Assembly (NCBI GenBank): GCA_024235635.1
Contig: JACKMA010000003.1
Coordinates: forward strand, 744,001-808,000
Source of the DNA: Zoogloeaceae bacterium
GTDB lineage: Bacteria > Pseudomonadota > Gammaproteobacteria > Burkholderiales > Rhodocyclaceae
Length of the DNA: 64,000 bases
Direction: 5' to 3'
The notes below the pieces were generated by a model. It was given only the letters and a program-made list of their open reading frames with translations, made no database searches and was not told the origin of the DNA. Position numbers and translations under genes: made by a program. Positions 39,118 through 48,825 of the stretch are shown in pieces (the first letter of the stretch is position 1; each line of letters starts with the position of its first letter).

Positions 39118-39210
39118 TGCCGGCCGTCTCGGCGGCGGTCATCGAGCGGGCATCCGACGGGCGCCTGGCATGCGTCCTTGGATTGCCACTGCAGCGGGAT
39201 GTCGTGCGCG

Positions 39211-39897
39211 CTAGTAGCCGGCCTGACCCGGCACCGGCGCTCGCGGAATACGAAAGTCCGGGGTCAGCGAAATCTGCCAGCTCGCCTCGACGACGCCCTC
39301 GTCGGTCACGGCGAGCGGCTTCGTGGTCTGGTCTTCGGCGCCGGCGAGTCTCGGATGCCAGACGCGGACCTTGTAGTGCCCGCTCGGCAATTGCGCCAGT
39401 GTGGCGGTGCCGGCGGCATCGGTCTTGGCGTAATACGGGCTGTTCGCGACATAGACGTAGGCGATCATCCAGTCGTGGATGTTGCAGCCGAGAATCACGG
39501 TGCCCGGCTTGTCGAACAGCACCGGGGTCGCCGGATCGCCGATGTACAGCGGCAGTTCGAAGCGCTTGGCGTCGGAGAACGAATAGACGTGATGGCGAAT
39601 ATTGTCCCGGTTCGGAAAATTGACCGAAGTGCCGACCTCGACCGGCAGCACGTAGGGAACGAATTCTTTGTTTACCTGGTCGATGATGATGGTGTCGGTA
39701 CCGGGCGTCGCCGGCCGACCGGCGCGTTGCCCGGCGACGTCGGCCACCGCCACGACCACCGCGTCGGCGAGCGGCTTGCCGTCGGCGTCCCGTACCAGCG
39801 CTCTCAGCTCACCCGCCGAAGCGGCGGTCGCCGCCAGCAGCCACGCCGACATCAGGGCGGGCAGTCGAAGTGCGGGAGTGGGGGCCGATCGTCGCAT
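39211..39897 (-). CDS. Cupredoxin-like exported protein (annotated in relatives as methylamine utilization protein)
   Basis: The protein has 228 residues with a signal peptide (about 1-28). Residues 29-70 look like a carboxypeptidase-regulatory-like fold (ELRALVRDADGKPLADAVV). The next part has the type-1 copper ligands: His in NIRHHVYSFS, then Cys, His and Met in GCNIHDWM with spacing C-x2-H-x2-M. A further Ig-like segment follows. It probably binds copper and moves electrons in the periplasm; the partner is unknown. It is the third gene of an operon after a GGDEF-EAL gene and a beta-rich exported protein, starting 5 bases after the latter. Confidence 0.82.
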   Translation of the reverse strand: MRRSAPTPALRLPALMSAWLLAATAASAGELRALVRDADGKPLADAVVVAVADVAGQRAGRPATPGTDTIIIDQVNKEFVPYVLPVEVGTSVNFPNRDNIRHHVYSFSDAKRFELPLYIGDPATPVLFDKPGTVILGCNIHDWMIAYVYVANSPYYAKTDAAGTATLAQLPSGHYKVRVWHPRLAGAEDQTTKPLAVTDEGVVEASWQISLTPDFRIPRAPVPGQAGY

Positions 39898-39902
39898 CGT
39901 CG

Positions 39903-40775
39903 TCAGAATTGCTGCAGGTAGGTGGCCCGCAGCAGATTGGAACGATACGCGATGCCGCCCTCCGCATTGCTGTCGATCAGCTGGTAGCCGAGGGTCATCG
40001 ATGCGTCGGCGCCGATCAGGCGGCTGAGCGAAAGCTGCAGGTCGCGGGTCATGGCGGTGAGGGTATAGGCAAAGCGGTCGGGGCCGAACACTTCGTCGGG
40101 TGCAATCGCGTCGGAAGCCAGGAAGATCGGCAGGTTGCGCAGCGTCGTCGACACGATGTCGCCCTTGTGAATCGCGTAGCTGGCGCCGAGCAGGTAGCTT
40201 GGCGTCAGCATGGCATTGATGCCGACACGCAGATGGCGGCTGCTGGTGTCGAAGACGTCGGCCGCGATCTGCGGCAACACCCGGTCGCCGACATCGTCCG
40301 AGCGGCGCAACTGGAATCCATAGCCGGCCTGCATGTCCACGCGCGGCGAAAATCGCTTGTGCAGCGTGGCTCCGGCCTCGTATTGCCAACCGGTGCGGGC
40401 GCTGTCGCGATACATCAGGCGACTGGCCGATACCGCGAGCGCCAGCGCGGGCGCATAGGCGCCGAGGCCGAACTTGTGGCGGTGCGTGAGCGTGACCCGT
40501 GCGGCGACATGGTCGAGGCCGTCATAGCGACGGAACGCGCTCGCCGAAAGCTCGAAACTCAGCTTCAGGCGGTCGCTGTCGCTCACCTGATAGCCGGCGC
40601 CAGCGTCTGCGGAGACCACCAGCGTGCTGTCGCTGGTGATGTCGCGGTCGAGTTCGGCGCGTGCCAGGTTGTCGTCGAGGCGCAACTCGATGCCGACCTG
40701 GTCGATCAGTCCGGCATGAGCGGCAAGGCACTGCATCCCCCACAGGCCAAGCAGCAGTGCGGGAACTCGGATCAT
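39903..40775 (-). CDS. Exported beta-rich protein, probably an outer-membrane barrel
   Basis: The protein has 290 residues. ATG 40775 overlaps the stop of the upstream GGDEF-EAL gene (ATGA). The signal peptide ends LAAHA near residue 21. The rest alternates polar and hydrophobic residues in strands of about ten, for example LKLSFELSASAFRRYD and RVTLTHRHKFGLGAYAP, and ends in aromatic QQF, the C-terminal phenylalanine expected of outer-membrane barrels. It is often found with this partner set in gammaproteobacteria as a hypothetical. Function unknown; the operon suggests an envelope process tied to cyclic di-GMP. Confidence 0.75.
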   Translation of the reverse strand: MIRVPALLLGLWGMQCLAAHAGLIDQVGIELRLDDNLARAELDRDITSDSTLVVSADAGAGYQVSDSDRLKLSFELSASAFRRYDGLDHVAARVTLTHRHKFGLGAYAPALALAVSASRLMYRDSARTGWQYEAGATLHKRFSPRVDMQAGYGFQLRRSDDVGDRVLPQIAADVFDTSSRHLRVGINAMLTPSYLLGASYAIHKGDIVSTTLRNLPIFLASDAIAPDEVFGPDRFAYTLTAMTRDLQLSLSRLIGADASMTLGYQLIDSNAEGGIAYRSNLLRATYLQQF

Positions 40776-43282
40776 GCATCGATTTCCTTGTACGCCATGG
40801 CGATTTCGCCGCGGGCGGTGCGGGGCCTGCGGATCCACTGCTCGAAGTCCTTCGCAGGCATCGGTATGCCGACATGGTAACCCTGCGCGTGATCACAGCA
40901 CAGCCTTTGCAGCAGATCCAGCGCCTGTTGCGACTCGACGCCTTCGGCGACGACCTCGAGGTTCATGTTGTGGGCGAGGTCGATCACCGAGCGGACGATC
41001 GCGAGATCGTCCCGTTCGGTCGTGACCTTGGCGACGAAGGACTGATCGATCTTGATCTCAGTCACCGGCAGGCGCTTGATCTGTGCGAGCGAGGAATAGC
41101 CGCTGCCGAAATCGTCGAGGGACAGGCCGAAGCCCAGGTTCTTGAGCTGCGTGGCGATCTTCCTCGTGCGCTCCGGGTCGTCCATGATCGCGCTTTCGGT
41201 GATCTCGAGCACGAACCATTGGGCCGAGGCGCCATGGTTCTGCAACAGCTGCTGAAGTTCCGGCACGAGGTCTTCGGACAGCAGATCGCGCACCGACAGG
41301 TTGATCGACAGCGACATCGGCAGCCCCTGGTTGCGCCAGCGAGCGACCTGGGCGAAGGCCTCGGCGATCACCCAGAGCGTGATGGCATGGATGCAGTCGG
41401 TTCGTTCCGCGAACGGAATGAACTCGTTGGGCATCAGCAGACCGCGCTGCGGATGTTGCCAGCGGACCAGTGCCTCGGCGTGCATGGTGCCGCGCCGCGA
41501 CAGATCGACCCGAGGCTGGTAGTACAGGCGAAATTCGCTACGTTCCGCCGCCTGGCGCAACTCGGTCGCCAGCGCCAGCGTCTCGCTCCCGTCCAGTTCG
41601 GCCTCGTGACCGTCCTCGAACACGACGCAGGGAAGTCGCCGTCGCTTGCAGACATACATCGCCGCGTCGGCCCGGCTCATCAGCAGATTGGGCTCGTCGG
41701 CGTGCTGCGGGAAACTGGCGACGCCGATGCTGCCGTCGACATCGAGCAGGTGCCCTTCGATCTCGACCGGCTGCATCAACGCCTGCCGCAGGCGCTGCGC
41801 CACCTCCTGTGCCTTGGCCGCTCCGACGGCCGGCAGCAGCACGGCGAACTCGTCGCCGCCGAGCCGGGCCGCCGTGTCCGAAGCACGCGCCAGCGCACCC
41901 CGCAGTCGAACCGCGACCTCCCGCAGCAGCAGGTCGCCGACATAGTGTCCGAGCGTGTCGTTCACTTCCTTGAAGCGATTGAGGTCGATCAGCATCACGC
42001 TGACCGGATGATCGAGCCGCTGGGCAACGCCGATCGCCTGATGCAGCCGGTCGTTGAACAGCACGCGGTTCGGCAGGCCGGTCAGAGAATCGTGATAGGC
42101 CATCGCCTTGATCTGCTGCTCGCGTGCCGAAATCGCCTGCCTCATGCTGTTGAAGGCCGTGGCGAGCTGGCCGAGTTCGTCGTTGCCGCCGGGGGGCGGA
42201 CCATGCTCGTAGTCGCCGCCTTCCAGCCGCTGAGCGAACGCCACCAGTGCGGTCACCGGGCGCGAGATGCTGCGTGCGATCAGCAGGCTGCCGACGATTG
42301 TCGCGCCGAGGCTGATGGCCCCCAGCCACAGCAGAATCTCGCGCAGGCTGCCGAAACGCGCGAGCGCCTCGGTCATCGAGCGTTGCAGGATCGCCAGCAC
42401 CGCGTGGTTGTCGTCGATCGACAGTGCCGACGCCGACGTGACATGGTCGTCTGCGACCGTCGTCGCCAGCCTGCCGATCGCGCCGGTCGGCGACACGTCG
42501 GCCAAGGTGTGTCGCAATTGCTCGCGTCGTTCGGCGCCGAGCGTGCTGGCCGCAAGCGTCCATCCCCGATCGCGCTGCCAACCGGCGAACGAGATGTCGA
42601 GCGAGGTCAGCGCACTCAATTCCTCGGCCAGTCGTGCATCGATGCTGAAGCCCAGCACCACCCAGCCGATCGGCGCAGGCGCAAGTACCGGGACCACCAC
42701 CACCTGGGATGGCTCGCCGTCGCTCAGTTTGATCCCCGACGCGGTGCCGGACCTGGCCGCATCGGCGACCAGCTCGGCAAACGCGGTGGCGGATGCGGCC
42801 GGCGCAGTCGTTGCGGTCGCGCCCGCGGTGGCCATGATCCGACCATCGGGTCCGACCAGCACCATCTTTTCGGCGCCGATGCGGGATCCGTGGTTGTTGA
42901 GGGCCGATGCGATCGTGCCCTGGTCACCACTGGCGATGGCCTGGCGAAAGGCGAAATCCGAGGTCAGCAGCCGGGCGGCGGTAATGAGCTGGTCGGAGCG
43001 CTCCCGCAGCAAGCGATGGAAAATGCGCTCGCCGACCGCAATTTCCTCGCGCACGCTGACCAGAGTGTTGGACGACACGGCGCGGTCGATCGCCAGGAAC
43101 ACCAGGACCTGGCTCGCCACCAGCAGCAGCGCGACGAACACGATCATCCGGTGTGCGAGCGCCCGCGCGAGGGAACTGCGGCGGGGCGGAGCCTCCGCCG
43201 CTGACCCGCGGCCGGATTCGGGCGTGCCGCCGACGGCGCGCCGCAAGGGGTTCCATAACGAAGAAAACAATCGACCGGTCAT
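40772..43282 (-). CDS. Membrane GGDEF-EAL cyclic di-GMP enzyme with extracytoplasmic sensor
   Basis: The protein has 836 residues. A first membrane helix (46-66), a periplasmic sensor of Cache type (67-315), a second helix (317-337) and a HAMP segment (338-390) precede the catalytic domains. The GGDEF motif is intact (RLGGDEFA, 475-479) and the EAL domain too (AEALVRW, 603-607, with DDFGSGYSS and the late EGVES). Both diguanylate cyclase and phosphodiesterase activity are possible. The start ATG 43282 is chosen over an open Arg/Gly-rich leader to 43348. It heads a three-gene operon with the barrel and cupredoxin genes. Confidence 0.93.
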   Translation of the reverse strand: MTGRLFSSLWNPLRRAVGGTPESGRGSAAEAPPRRSSLARALAHRMIVFVALLLVASQVLVFLAIDRAVSSNTLVSVREEIAVGERIFHRLLRERSDQLITAARLLTSDFAFRQAIASGDQGTIASALNNHGSRIGAEKMVLVGPDGRIMATAGATATTAPAASATAFAELVADAARSGTASGIKLSDGEPSQVVVVPVLAPAPIGWVVLGFSIDARLAEELSALTSLDISFAGWQRDRGWTLAASTLGAERREQLRHTLADVSPTGAIGRLATTVADDHVTSASALSIDDNHAVLAILQRSMTEALARFGSLREILLWLGAISLGATIVGSLLIARSISRPVTALVAFAQRLEGGDYEHGPPPGGNDELGQLATAFNSMRQAISAREQQIKAMAYHDSLTGLPNRVLFNDRLHQAIGVAQRLDHPVSVMLIDLNRFKEVNDTLGHYVGDLLLREVAVRLRGALARASDTAARLGGDEFAVLLPAVGAAKAQEVAQRLRQALMQPVEIEGHLLDVDGSIGVASFPQHADEPNLLMSRADAAMYVCKRRRLPCVVFEDGHEAELDGSETLALATELRQAAERSEFRLYYQPRVDLSRRGTMHAEALVRWQHPQRGLLMPNEFIPFAERTDCIHAITLWVIAEAFAQVARWRNQGLPMSLSINLSVRDLLSEDLVPELQQLLQNHGASAQWFVLEITESAIMDDPERTRKIATQLKNLGFGLSLDDFGSGYSSLAQIKRLPVTEIKIDQSFVAKVTTERDDLAIVRSVIDLAHNMNLEVVAEGVESQQALDLLQRLCCDHAQGYHVGIPMPAKDFEQWIRRPRTARGEIAMAYKEIDA

Positions 43283-43698
43283 AGGTCCACGCACTGCCTC
43301 GGCTGACCCACCGGGTGCGCGAGTTGCGGCTCTCCGGCCACATGACAAGCGCGCGACATTGCTGCTGTATCTATAACTTTCAGCCTATCACCGCCGGATC
43401 TTCCAATCCAGCCGGTATTGCCCCGAAGTGCGAGCAAGTTCACGGATGAGCACGGAATATTCGGATGCAGCGGCGCGTCCCGCGACGGCCCACGATCCTC
43501 CTGTGATGTCCTGGAATCGCCTGCTAAGATGCCGTGGCGTGCGACATGGCGGTGACCTTGTCGATCGCCGGTCTCCGCCAACGGCCCGGAAACTGTCGGC
43601 GCGTCGCCGAGCGTGACAGCCGTCGTGTCGATCAGGCCGGCTTTCGCACGACATGGCCGACCCTTGTCCCAGATCACCAGCACGTACCGGAGACAGCC
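43283..43698. other. Divergent intergenic stretch without a gene
   Basis: These 416 bases separate the leftward GGDEF-EAL operon from the rightward OYE gene. An AT-richer core at 43355-43400 probably holds the divergent promoters. I see no convincing frame, RNA or repeat. A good GGAGAC site before the OYE start (43690-43695) marks its leader. Confidence 0.4.
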
Positions 43699-44811
43699 AT
43701 GAGCCGTTTGTTCTCGCCCGCCCGCATCGGTCCCCTCGAACTCCAGAACCGGATCGTCGTCGCGCCGATGTGCCAGTACTCGGCCGCCGACGGCTGCGCT
43801 ACCGACTGGCACCTGATGCATCTCGGGCAACTCGCCTTGTCGGGTGCGGCGCTGTTGATCACCGAAGCGACCGCGGTGCTGCCGGAGGGGCGCATCTCGC
43901 CGCTCGATCTCGGCCTCTATGACGATGCCAAGGAAGCTGCCCTCGCCCGCGTGCTCGGCGCCGTGCGTCGCTATTCGTCGATGCCGATCGGCGTGCAGCT
44001 GGCCCATGCCGGCCGCAAGGCGTCGGTACGTCCGCCGTGGCAGGGAGGCACGCAACTCGCACCGGACGCGGGTGGCTGGCAGACCGTCGCGCCGTCGGCG
44101 GTTCCCCAGGTCGCAGGCGATCGTCCGCCTCACGTGCTCGAACCGGCGGCCATCGCCCGCGTCGTCGCCGCCTTCGCCGACGCTGCGCGCCGCGCGGTGC
44201 GCCTCGGTGTCGATCTGATCGAACTGCATGCGGCCCATGGCTACCTGCTGCACCAGTTCCTGTCACCGCTGGCCAACCGGCGCGACGATGGCTACGGCGG
44301 CCCGCTCGATAATCGCATGCGCCTGGCACTCGAAGTCTTCGACGCGGTCCGGCAGGTCGTCCCGTCGGGCAAGGCGCTCGGCATCCGCGTTTCGGCCTGC
44401 GACTGGGTCGAGGACGGCTGGGATCTGGAACAGTGCATCGAACTCGCGCGTGCCCTGGACCGTCGTGGCTGCGATTTCATCCATGTTTCCAGTGGTGGTA
44501 TCTCGGCCGCCCAGAAGATCACGCTGGAACCGGGCTATCAGATTCCGTTCGCCGAAGCGATCAAGCGCCGGGTATCGATGCCGGTGATCGGCGTCGGTCT
44601 GATCACCGAAGCCGAACACGCCGAGTCGATCGTTGCCGACGGACGCGCGGATTTCGTCGCGCTCGCCCGCGGCCTGCTGTACGACCCGCGCTGGCCCTGG
44701 CATGCCGCCGCCAGGCTCGGCGCCCAGGTCAGTGCGCCACCGCAATACTGGCGCTGCGAGCCCGCTGCCCATCGTGGGCTGTTCGCCGGCACGCAAGCAC
44801 CCGTGCGCTAG
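43699..44811 (+). CDS. NADPH-dependent flavin oxidoreductase, Old Yellow Enzyme family
   Basis: The protein has 370 residues and belongs to the YqjM-like (thermophilic-like) branch. It has PMCQYSAADG with the redox-tuning C25 and Y27, the substrate-binding pair H177 and H180 in HAAHGYLLHQF, and GYGGPLDNRMRLALEV next to the FMN site. It reduces activated C=C bonds of enones or nitro compounds with NADPH. ATG 43699 follows GGAGACAGCC. The stop overlaps the stop of the next, oppositely oriented gene by 3 bases. The physiological substrate is unknown. Confidence 0.93.
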   Translation: MSRLFSPARIGPLELQNRIVVAPMCQYSAADGCATDWHLMHLGQLALSGAALLITEATAVLPEGRISPLDLGLYDDAKEAALARVLGAVRRYSSMPIGVQLAHAGRKASVRPPWQGGTQLAPDAGGWQTVAPSAVPQVAGDRPPHVLEPAAIARVVAAFADAARRAVRLGVDLIELHAAHGYLLHQFLSPLANRRDDGYGGPLDNRMRLALEVFDAVRQVVPSGKALGIRVSACDWVEDGWDLEQCIELARALDRRGCDFIHVSSGGISAAQKITLEPGYQIPFAEAIKRRVSMPVIGVGLITEAEHAESIVADGRADFVALARGLLYDPRWPWHAAARLGAQVSAPPQYWRCEPAAHRGLFAGTQAPVR

Positions 44812-45092
44812 CGGCCGGCCGGGCGCGCAGGTTCCAGCCGTTCGATCTGCGCCGAGGTCAGGCCGGCGGCGGTGGTGGCGGTGCCATCGCCGCAGCTCCA
44901 CCACATGCTGACCCACATCAGCCCGTGTTCGTCGATACGATCGACCTCGCACTCGCTGCCGATCATGAACGCGATCATCTCGGCATCGTCCTCGTCCATG
45001 TCGTGGTACGGGGTCACCCCGAGCACGCGTACGCGGTCGCCGACGGCGACCGTGCAGCCATGGCGATCCATCGCGGGAAACTTGTCCGACAT
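44808..45092 (-). CDS. Small hypothetical protein with SH3-like beta pattern
   Basis: The protein has 94 residues. ATG 45092 follows AGGAG at a spacing of 7 on the minus strand. It reads AVGDRVRVLGV and later GSECEVDRIDEHGLMWVSMWW, a pattern of short strands seen in small SH3-like proteins; the acidic DMDEDDAEM lies between. No signal or membrane helix. Function unknown. It converges with the OYE gene. Confidence 0.6.
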   Translation of the reverse strand: MSDKFPAMDRHGCTVAVGDRVRVLGVTPYHDMDEDDAEMIAFMIGSECEVDRIDEHGLMWVSMWWSCGDGTATTAAGLTSAQIERLEPARPAGR

Positions 45093-45326
45093 CTGCAGGC
45101 TCCTGTTCGAATGTCGCCCATGCGACATCCGAGAGGGCGTCGCAGGTTATTGAATCATCGAATTTTGTTCCGGTACGGCTGGCGCCCCTAAACGGCTTTC
45201 TGCAAGTGGATGCAAGGCCCGTGCCGCAGTGCGCCCAGGCACACGATCGACGGCGACCGGGCACCCGTGGTCGGCGCCGCGGCGCTAGTATTGAAGCTGG
45301 GCGCCGCGATGCTGCGGAGGATTGCC

Positions 45327-46838
45327 ATGCGTTACCGCTTCGACCGATTCGAGCTCGACACCGAACGATTCGCACTGGCCCGGTCTGGCCGGGCGCTCGC
45401 GGTCGAGCCCAAGGTGTTCGATCTGCTTGCCCATTTCGTGGCGAACCCGGGCCGGGTATGCTCGATCGACGATCTGGTGTGCGAAGTCTGGCATGGACGG
45501 GTGGTATCCGATACAACCGTCGCCACCTGCATCAAGAACGCGCGCAAGGCACTCGGTGACAGCGGCGACGCGCAGCGGCTGATCAAAACCGTGCGCGGAC
45601 GGGGCTATGCCTTCGAGGCCGTGGTCCAGGTCGACGCCGGGCCGCAGGCGCCTCTGCCGCAGACACCAGCCTATCGCGCGCCTTCCCTGCTGCTGATGCC
45701 GCTGCGGGCGGATGGCGGCGACGCGGCCGCTGTGCGCCTCGGGGAGGCCGTGCGCGACGAGGTGGCGGCGATCCTCGGGCGAATTCCGCTGCTGCGCATC
45801 GCGGTCCATGCGCCATGGCAGCAGCAGGCGATCGCACCGGCCGCCCGCGCGCTTCACGAACAGCTGGGCGCGGACTTCCTGCTCGACGGCTCGCTGCATT
45901 CGGCCGGCGACGGCTTTCGACTGAGCATGCAGCTGGTCGACGCCCGCAGCGGATTTCAATGCTGGTCCAGTCGCTTCGCGCTGGCCGGTCCGCTCGACCA
46001 CGCGCTGTCCGAAGCGCCGGTGGCGGTCGTCGCTCGGCTGGAACCCCATCTGGTGCGCGCGATTCACGACTCGGTGCGCGCGTCGTCCGGTGAATCGAGC
46101 GCCCAGCGGCTGTTCCTCGAGGCCTACGGCGTGCTCGGGCTCAAGGGGTGGCAGCGAGAGGGGTTCGCCGAAGCGGCCGACCTGCTTCGCCGAAGTGCGC
46201 AGGCCGATCCCGGCTTCGCTCTGACGCCGGCCTTCCTGGCACTGGTCTGCGGGCTCGGACAGCGGATCGGATTGATCGGGTCGCGCGATGAGGCGATCGC
46301 CGAAGCCGAGGCGGCGGCGTCGCTGGCGATGCGACTCGACCCGCTGGACCCGACGGTGCTGGGCTATGCTGGTTGCTCGCTGGCCGACATCGGCCAGGCG
46401 GAGCGGGCGCTGCCGATCCTGCGTCAGGCGGTCGAACTCGACGCAGCCAATGCCCAGGCCTGGGCGGCGTTGGGTTCCGCCTGCATGCTCGCCGGCGACC
46501 TCGAGCAAGGGGTGCACCATCTCGCCCACGGCATCGAAATCAGCCCGCTCGACAGCCGGCTTTCGTTCTGGGGCACCTTTCTCGCGATGGGCCTGCTCGC
46601 CCTCGGTCGGGTCGACGAAGCCCGCGGCCAGGCCGAACTCGCGTGCCAGCGGGACGCACGCTGCGCATTCGCGCGCCTGGCGCAGGCCGCGATCCGGCTG
46701 AGCTGCGGCGACGCCCATGGCGCCGGCGCGGCTGTACACGAAGCCTTTCGTCTCGATCCCGCGCTCTCGCCCGAGCAGATCGCGTCAGTCACCGGACGGC
46801 GGGCGGCCGCGGCACTGCTCGCCCTGCGCCCGACCTGA
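45327..46838 (+). CDS. CadC-type winged-helix regulator with TPR region
   Basis: The protein has 503 residues. GGAGG at 45316-45320 precedes ATG 45327. The OmpR-type winged helix (1-100) has YRFDRFELDTERF, VEPKVFDLLAHFV, LVCEVWHGRVVSDTTV and KTVRGRGYAFEA. A TolB-like segment follows (about 115-240: ADFLLDGSLHSAGDGFRLSMQLVDA, cut to its core FLLDGSLHS), then TPR-type helices with RLDPLDPTVLGYAGCSLA and AWAALGSACMLAGD. No membrane helix is seen, unlike classical CadC. It lies upstream of two tandem methyltransferase genes, 158 bases apart, and may control them. Confidence 0.85.
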   Translation: MRYRFDRFELDTERFALARSGRALAVEPKVFDLLAHFVANPGRVCSIDDLVCEVWHGRVVSDTTVATCIKNARKALGDSGDAQRLIKTVRGRGYAFEAVVQVDAGPQAPLPQTPAYRAPSLLLMPLRADGGDAAAVRLGEAVRDEVAAILGRIPLLRIAVHAPWQQQAIAPAARALHEQLGADFLLDGSLHSAGDGFRLSMQLVDARSGFQCWSSRFALAGPLDHALSEAPVAVVARLEPHLVRAIHDSVRASSGESSAQRLFLEAYGVLGLKGWQREGFAEAADLLRRSAQADPGFALTPAFLALVCGLGQRIGLIGSRDEAIAEAEAAASLAMRLDPLDPTVLGYAGCSLADIGQAERALPILRQAVELDAANAQAWAALGSACMLAGDLEQGVHHLAHGIEISPLDSRLSFWGTFLAMGLLALGRVDEARGQAELACQRDARCAFARLAQAAIRLSCGDAHGAGAAVHEAFRLDPALSPEQIASVTGRRAAAALLALRPT

Positions 46839-46996
46839 ATTCGGACCGGCACCGATCCGATCCCCATCGAATCCCCACACCGCCCACAAGTGGGCCGCCG
46901 AATCGCTGCGTAGTCTCTCTTCCGTGGTCCGAGCAGTCGCGAATCCTGCGACCGGCACGATGATCCGCAAGCCCGAAACCCATAGGAGAGACCATC

Positions 46997-47830
46997 ATGG
47001 AAAGCGCCACCCTCGAACGATCCGCCACCCCCGATTTCACGGTGATCAAGCAGCGTCAGCGAGCGACCTGGAGCGCCGGCGACTATGGTCGCATCGGCGT
47101 CACCCTCCAGATCACCGGCGAGAGCCTGTGCGAAGCCCTCGACCTGCGGGCCGGCGAGCGGGTCCTCGACGTCGCCGCTGGCAACGGCAACGCCACACTC
47201 GCCGCAGCGCGGCGCTTCTGCACGGTGACGTCGACCGACTACGTTGAAGCCCTGCTGGCGCAGTCGCAGGCCCGGTCGCGAGCCGAAGGCCTGCCGGTCG
47301 AATATCGGCAGGCCGATGCCGAAGCGCTGCCGTTCGCTGCAGCCAGCTTCGATACCGTGGTGTCCACCTTCGGCGTGATGTTCACCCCTGACCAGCAAAG
47401 GGCCGCCGACGAACTGCAGCGGGTGTGCCGTCCGGGCGGACGGATCGGCCTTGCGAGCTGGACGCCGGATGGCTTCATCGGTCGCCTGTTCAAGGTCATC
47501 GGTCGCCATGTCGCACCGCCCCCGGGCCTGAGTTCGCCAGCGGCCTGGGGTACGCGCGGGTTCATCGAGCGCTGCTTCGGCGAGTCGGCGCTGCGCATCG
47601 AGACCGCGACGCGCCGCTTTGTCTTTCGCTACCAGTCGCCAGCGCATTTCGTCGATGTCTTCGCCAATTGGTACGGGCCGGTGCTGAAGGCATTCGAGGC
47701 GCTCGACGGAGGGCGTCGCGCGGCACTTCGGCAGGACATCCTGCAACTGATCGATGCGTTCAACGTCGCCGACGACGGCACCATGAAAGTGCCGTCGGAT
47801 TACCTCGAAATCGTCATTCATCGTCGCTGA
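46997..47830 (+). CDS. SAM-dependent class I methyltransferase (tandem copy 1)
   Basis: The protein has 277 residues. Motif I is VLDVAAGNGNATLAAAR, with the acidic end of strand 2 at TSTDYV; ADAEALPFAAASFDTVVSTFG gives motifs II and III, and RPGGRIGLASWTPDGFIG the post-motif. This pattern belongs to the UbiE-like/Methyltransf_11 group acting on small molecules. GGAGAG sits just before the ATG. It closely resembles the next gene in order and wording, so the two arose by duplication. The substrate is unknown. Confidence 0.88.
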   Translation: MESATLERSATPDFTVIKQRQRATWSAGDYGRIGVTLQITGESLCEALDLRAGERVLDVAAGNGNATLAAARRFCTVTSTDYVEALLAQSQARSRAEGLPVEYRQADAEALPFAAASFDTVVSTFGVMFTPDQQRAADELQRVCRPGGRIGLASWTPDGFIGRLFKVIGRHVAPPPGLSSPAAWGTRGFIERCFGESALRIETATRRFVFRYQSPAHFVDVFANWYGPVLKAFEALDGGRRAALRQDILQLIDAFNVADDGTMKVPSDYLEIVIHRR

Positions 47831-47895
47831 GAACCGCCGGCCCCGGCGTCGGCCGGGGCCGGCTCAGCCCATCACCGATTCCAGGAGAACAGATC

Positions 47896-48723
47896 ATGAA
47901 TCGTGCAATCGAAACCATCGCACCCGAACAGTTGGGTGCTCTCAAGGCCGGCCTGCAGCGGACCTGGGCCGCCGGCGACTATTCGCGCATCGGCACCACC
48001 CTGCAGATCGTCGGCGAGCGTCTGGCCGAATCGATGGATCTCGCGGCAGGCATGCGGGTGCTCGACATCGCCGCCGGCAATGGCAATGCCTCGCTGGCGG
48101 CCGCCCGGCGCTGGTGCGACGTGACCGCCACCGACATCGTGCCGGCCCTGCTCGAACAATTGTCGGTGCGCGCCACGGCCGAAGGTCTCGACATCGCGTG
48201 TCGGGCGGCCGACGCCGAGAATCTGCCGTTTGCCGACGGCGTGATGGATGCGACGATGTCCACCTTCGGCGCGATGTTCGCACCGGACCAGGCACGGGCC
48301 GCCGCCGAGCTGGTCCGGGTGACCCGGCCGGGCGGCCGGATCGGCATCGCCAACTGGACACCGGACGGCTTCGTCGGGCGCTTCTTCGAACTGCTCGTCC
48401 ACTACAATCCGCCGCCGCCGGGGCTGCCGATGCCGACCCGCTGGGGTGTCGAGACCTTCGTCGACCGGTACTTCGCCAGCCACTGCGCCGACGCGACGAT
48501 CAGGCGCCGCGACTATGTTTTCCGCTACCGTTCGCCGCAGCATTGGCTGACGGTGTTCAGCCAGTGCTGCGGCATGACGCGGCGCACGCTGGCCGGCCTC
48601 GGACCGGCGCACCAGCGATCCTTGCAGCAGGACATCCTGCGACTGATCGACGCATTCAACCGGGCCGGCGACGGCACGATGGTGGTGGCTTCCGATTACC
48701 TGGAAGTGGTATTGCGACGCTGA
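47896..48723 (+). CDS. SAM-dependent class I methyltransferase (tandem copy 2)
   Basis: The protein has 275 residues. It repeats copy 1: RTWAAGDYSRIGTTLQIVGE (copy 1: ATWSAGDYGRIGVTLQITGE), VLDIAAGNGNASLAAAR, ADAENLPFADGVMDATMSTFG and RPGGRIGIANWTPDGFVG, ending SDYLEVVLRR. AGGAG lies before ATG 47896. It follows copy 1 after 65 bases. Divergence outside the motifs suggests both are maintained, possibly with different substrates. Confidence 0.88.
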   Translation: MNRAIETIAPEQLGALKAGLQRTWAAGDYSRIGTTLQIVGERLAESMDLAAGMRVLDIAAGNGNASLAAARRWCDVTATDIVPALLEQLSVRATAEGLDIACRAADAENLPFADGVMDATMSTFGAMFAPDQARAAAELVRVTRPGGRIGIANWTPDGFVGRFFELLVHYNPPPPGLPMPTRWGVETFVDRYFASHCADATIRRRDYVFRYRSPQHWLTVFSQCCGMTRRTLAGLGPAHQRSLQQDILRLIDAFNRAGDGTMVVASDYLEVVLRR

Positions 48724-48825
48724 ATCCGCCCCCGCCCGACCGCGCCGCCCGGGCGGCGGGTCGCGGCCTGTGCGAGAATCGGCTCCGGCTTGTTCGTGAC
48801 CCGGATGGCCGGAGCCCGAAACGAC

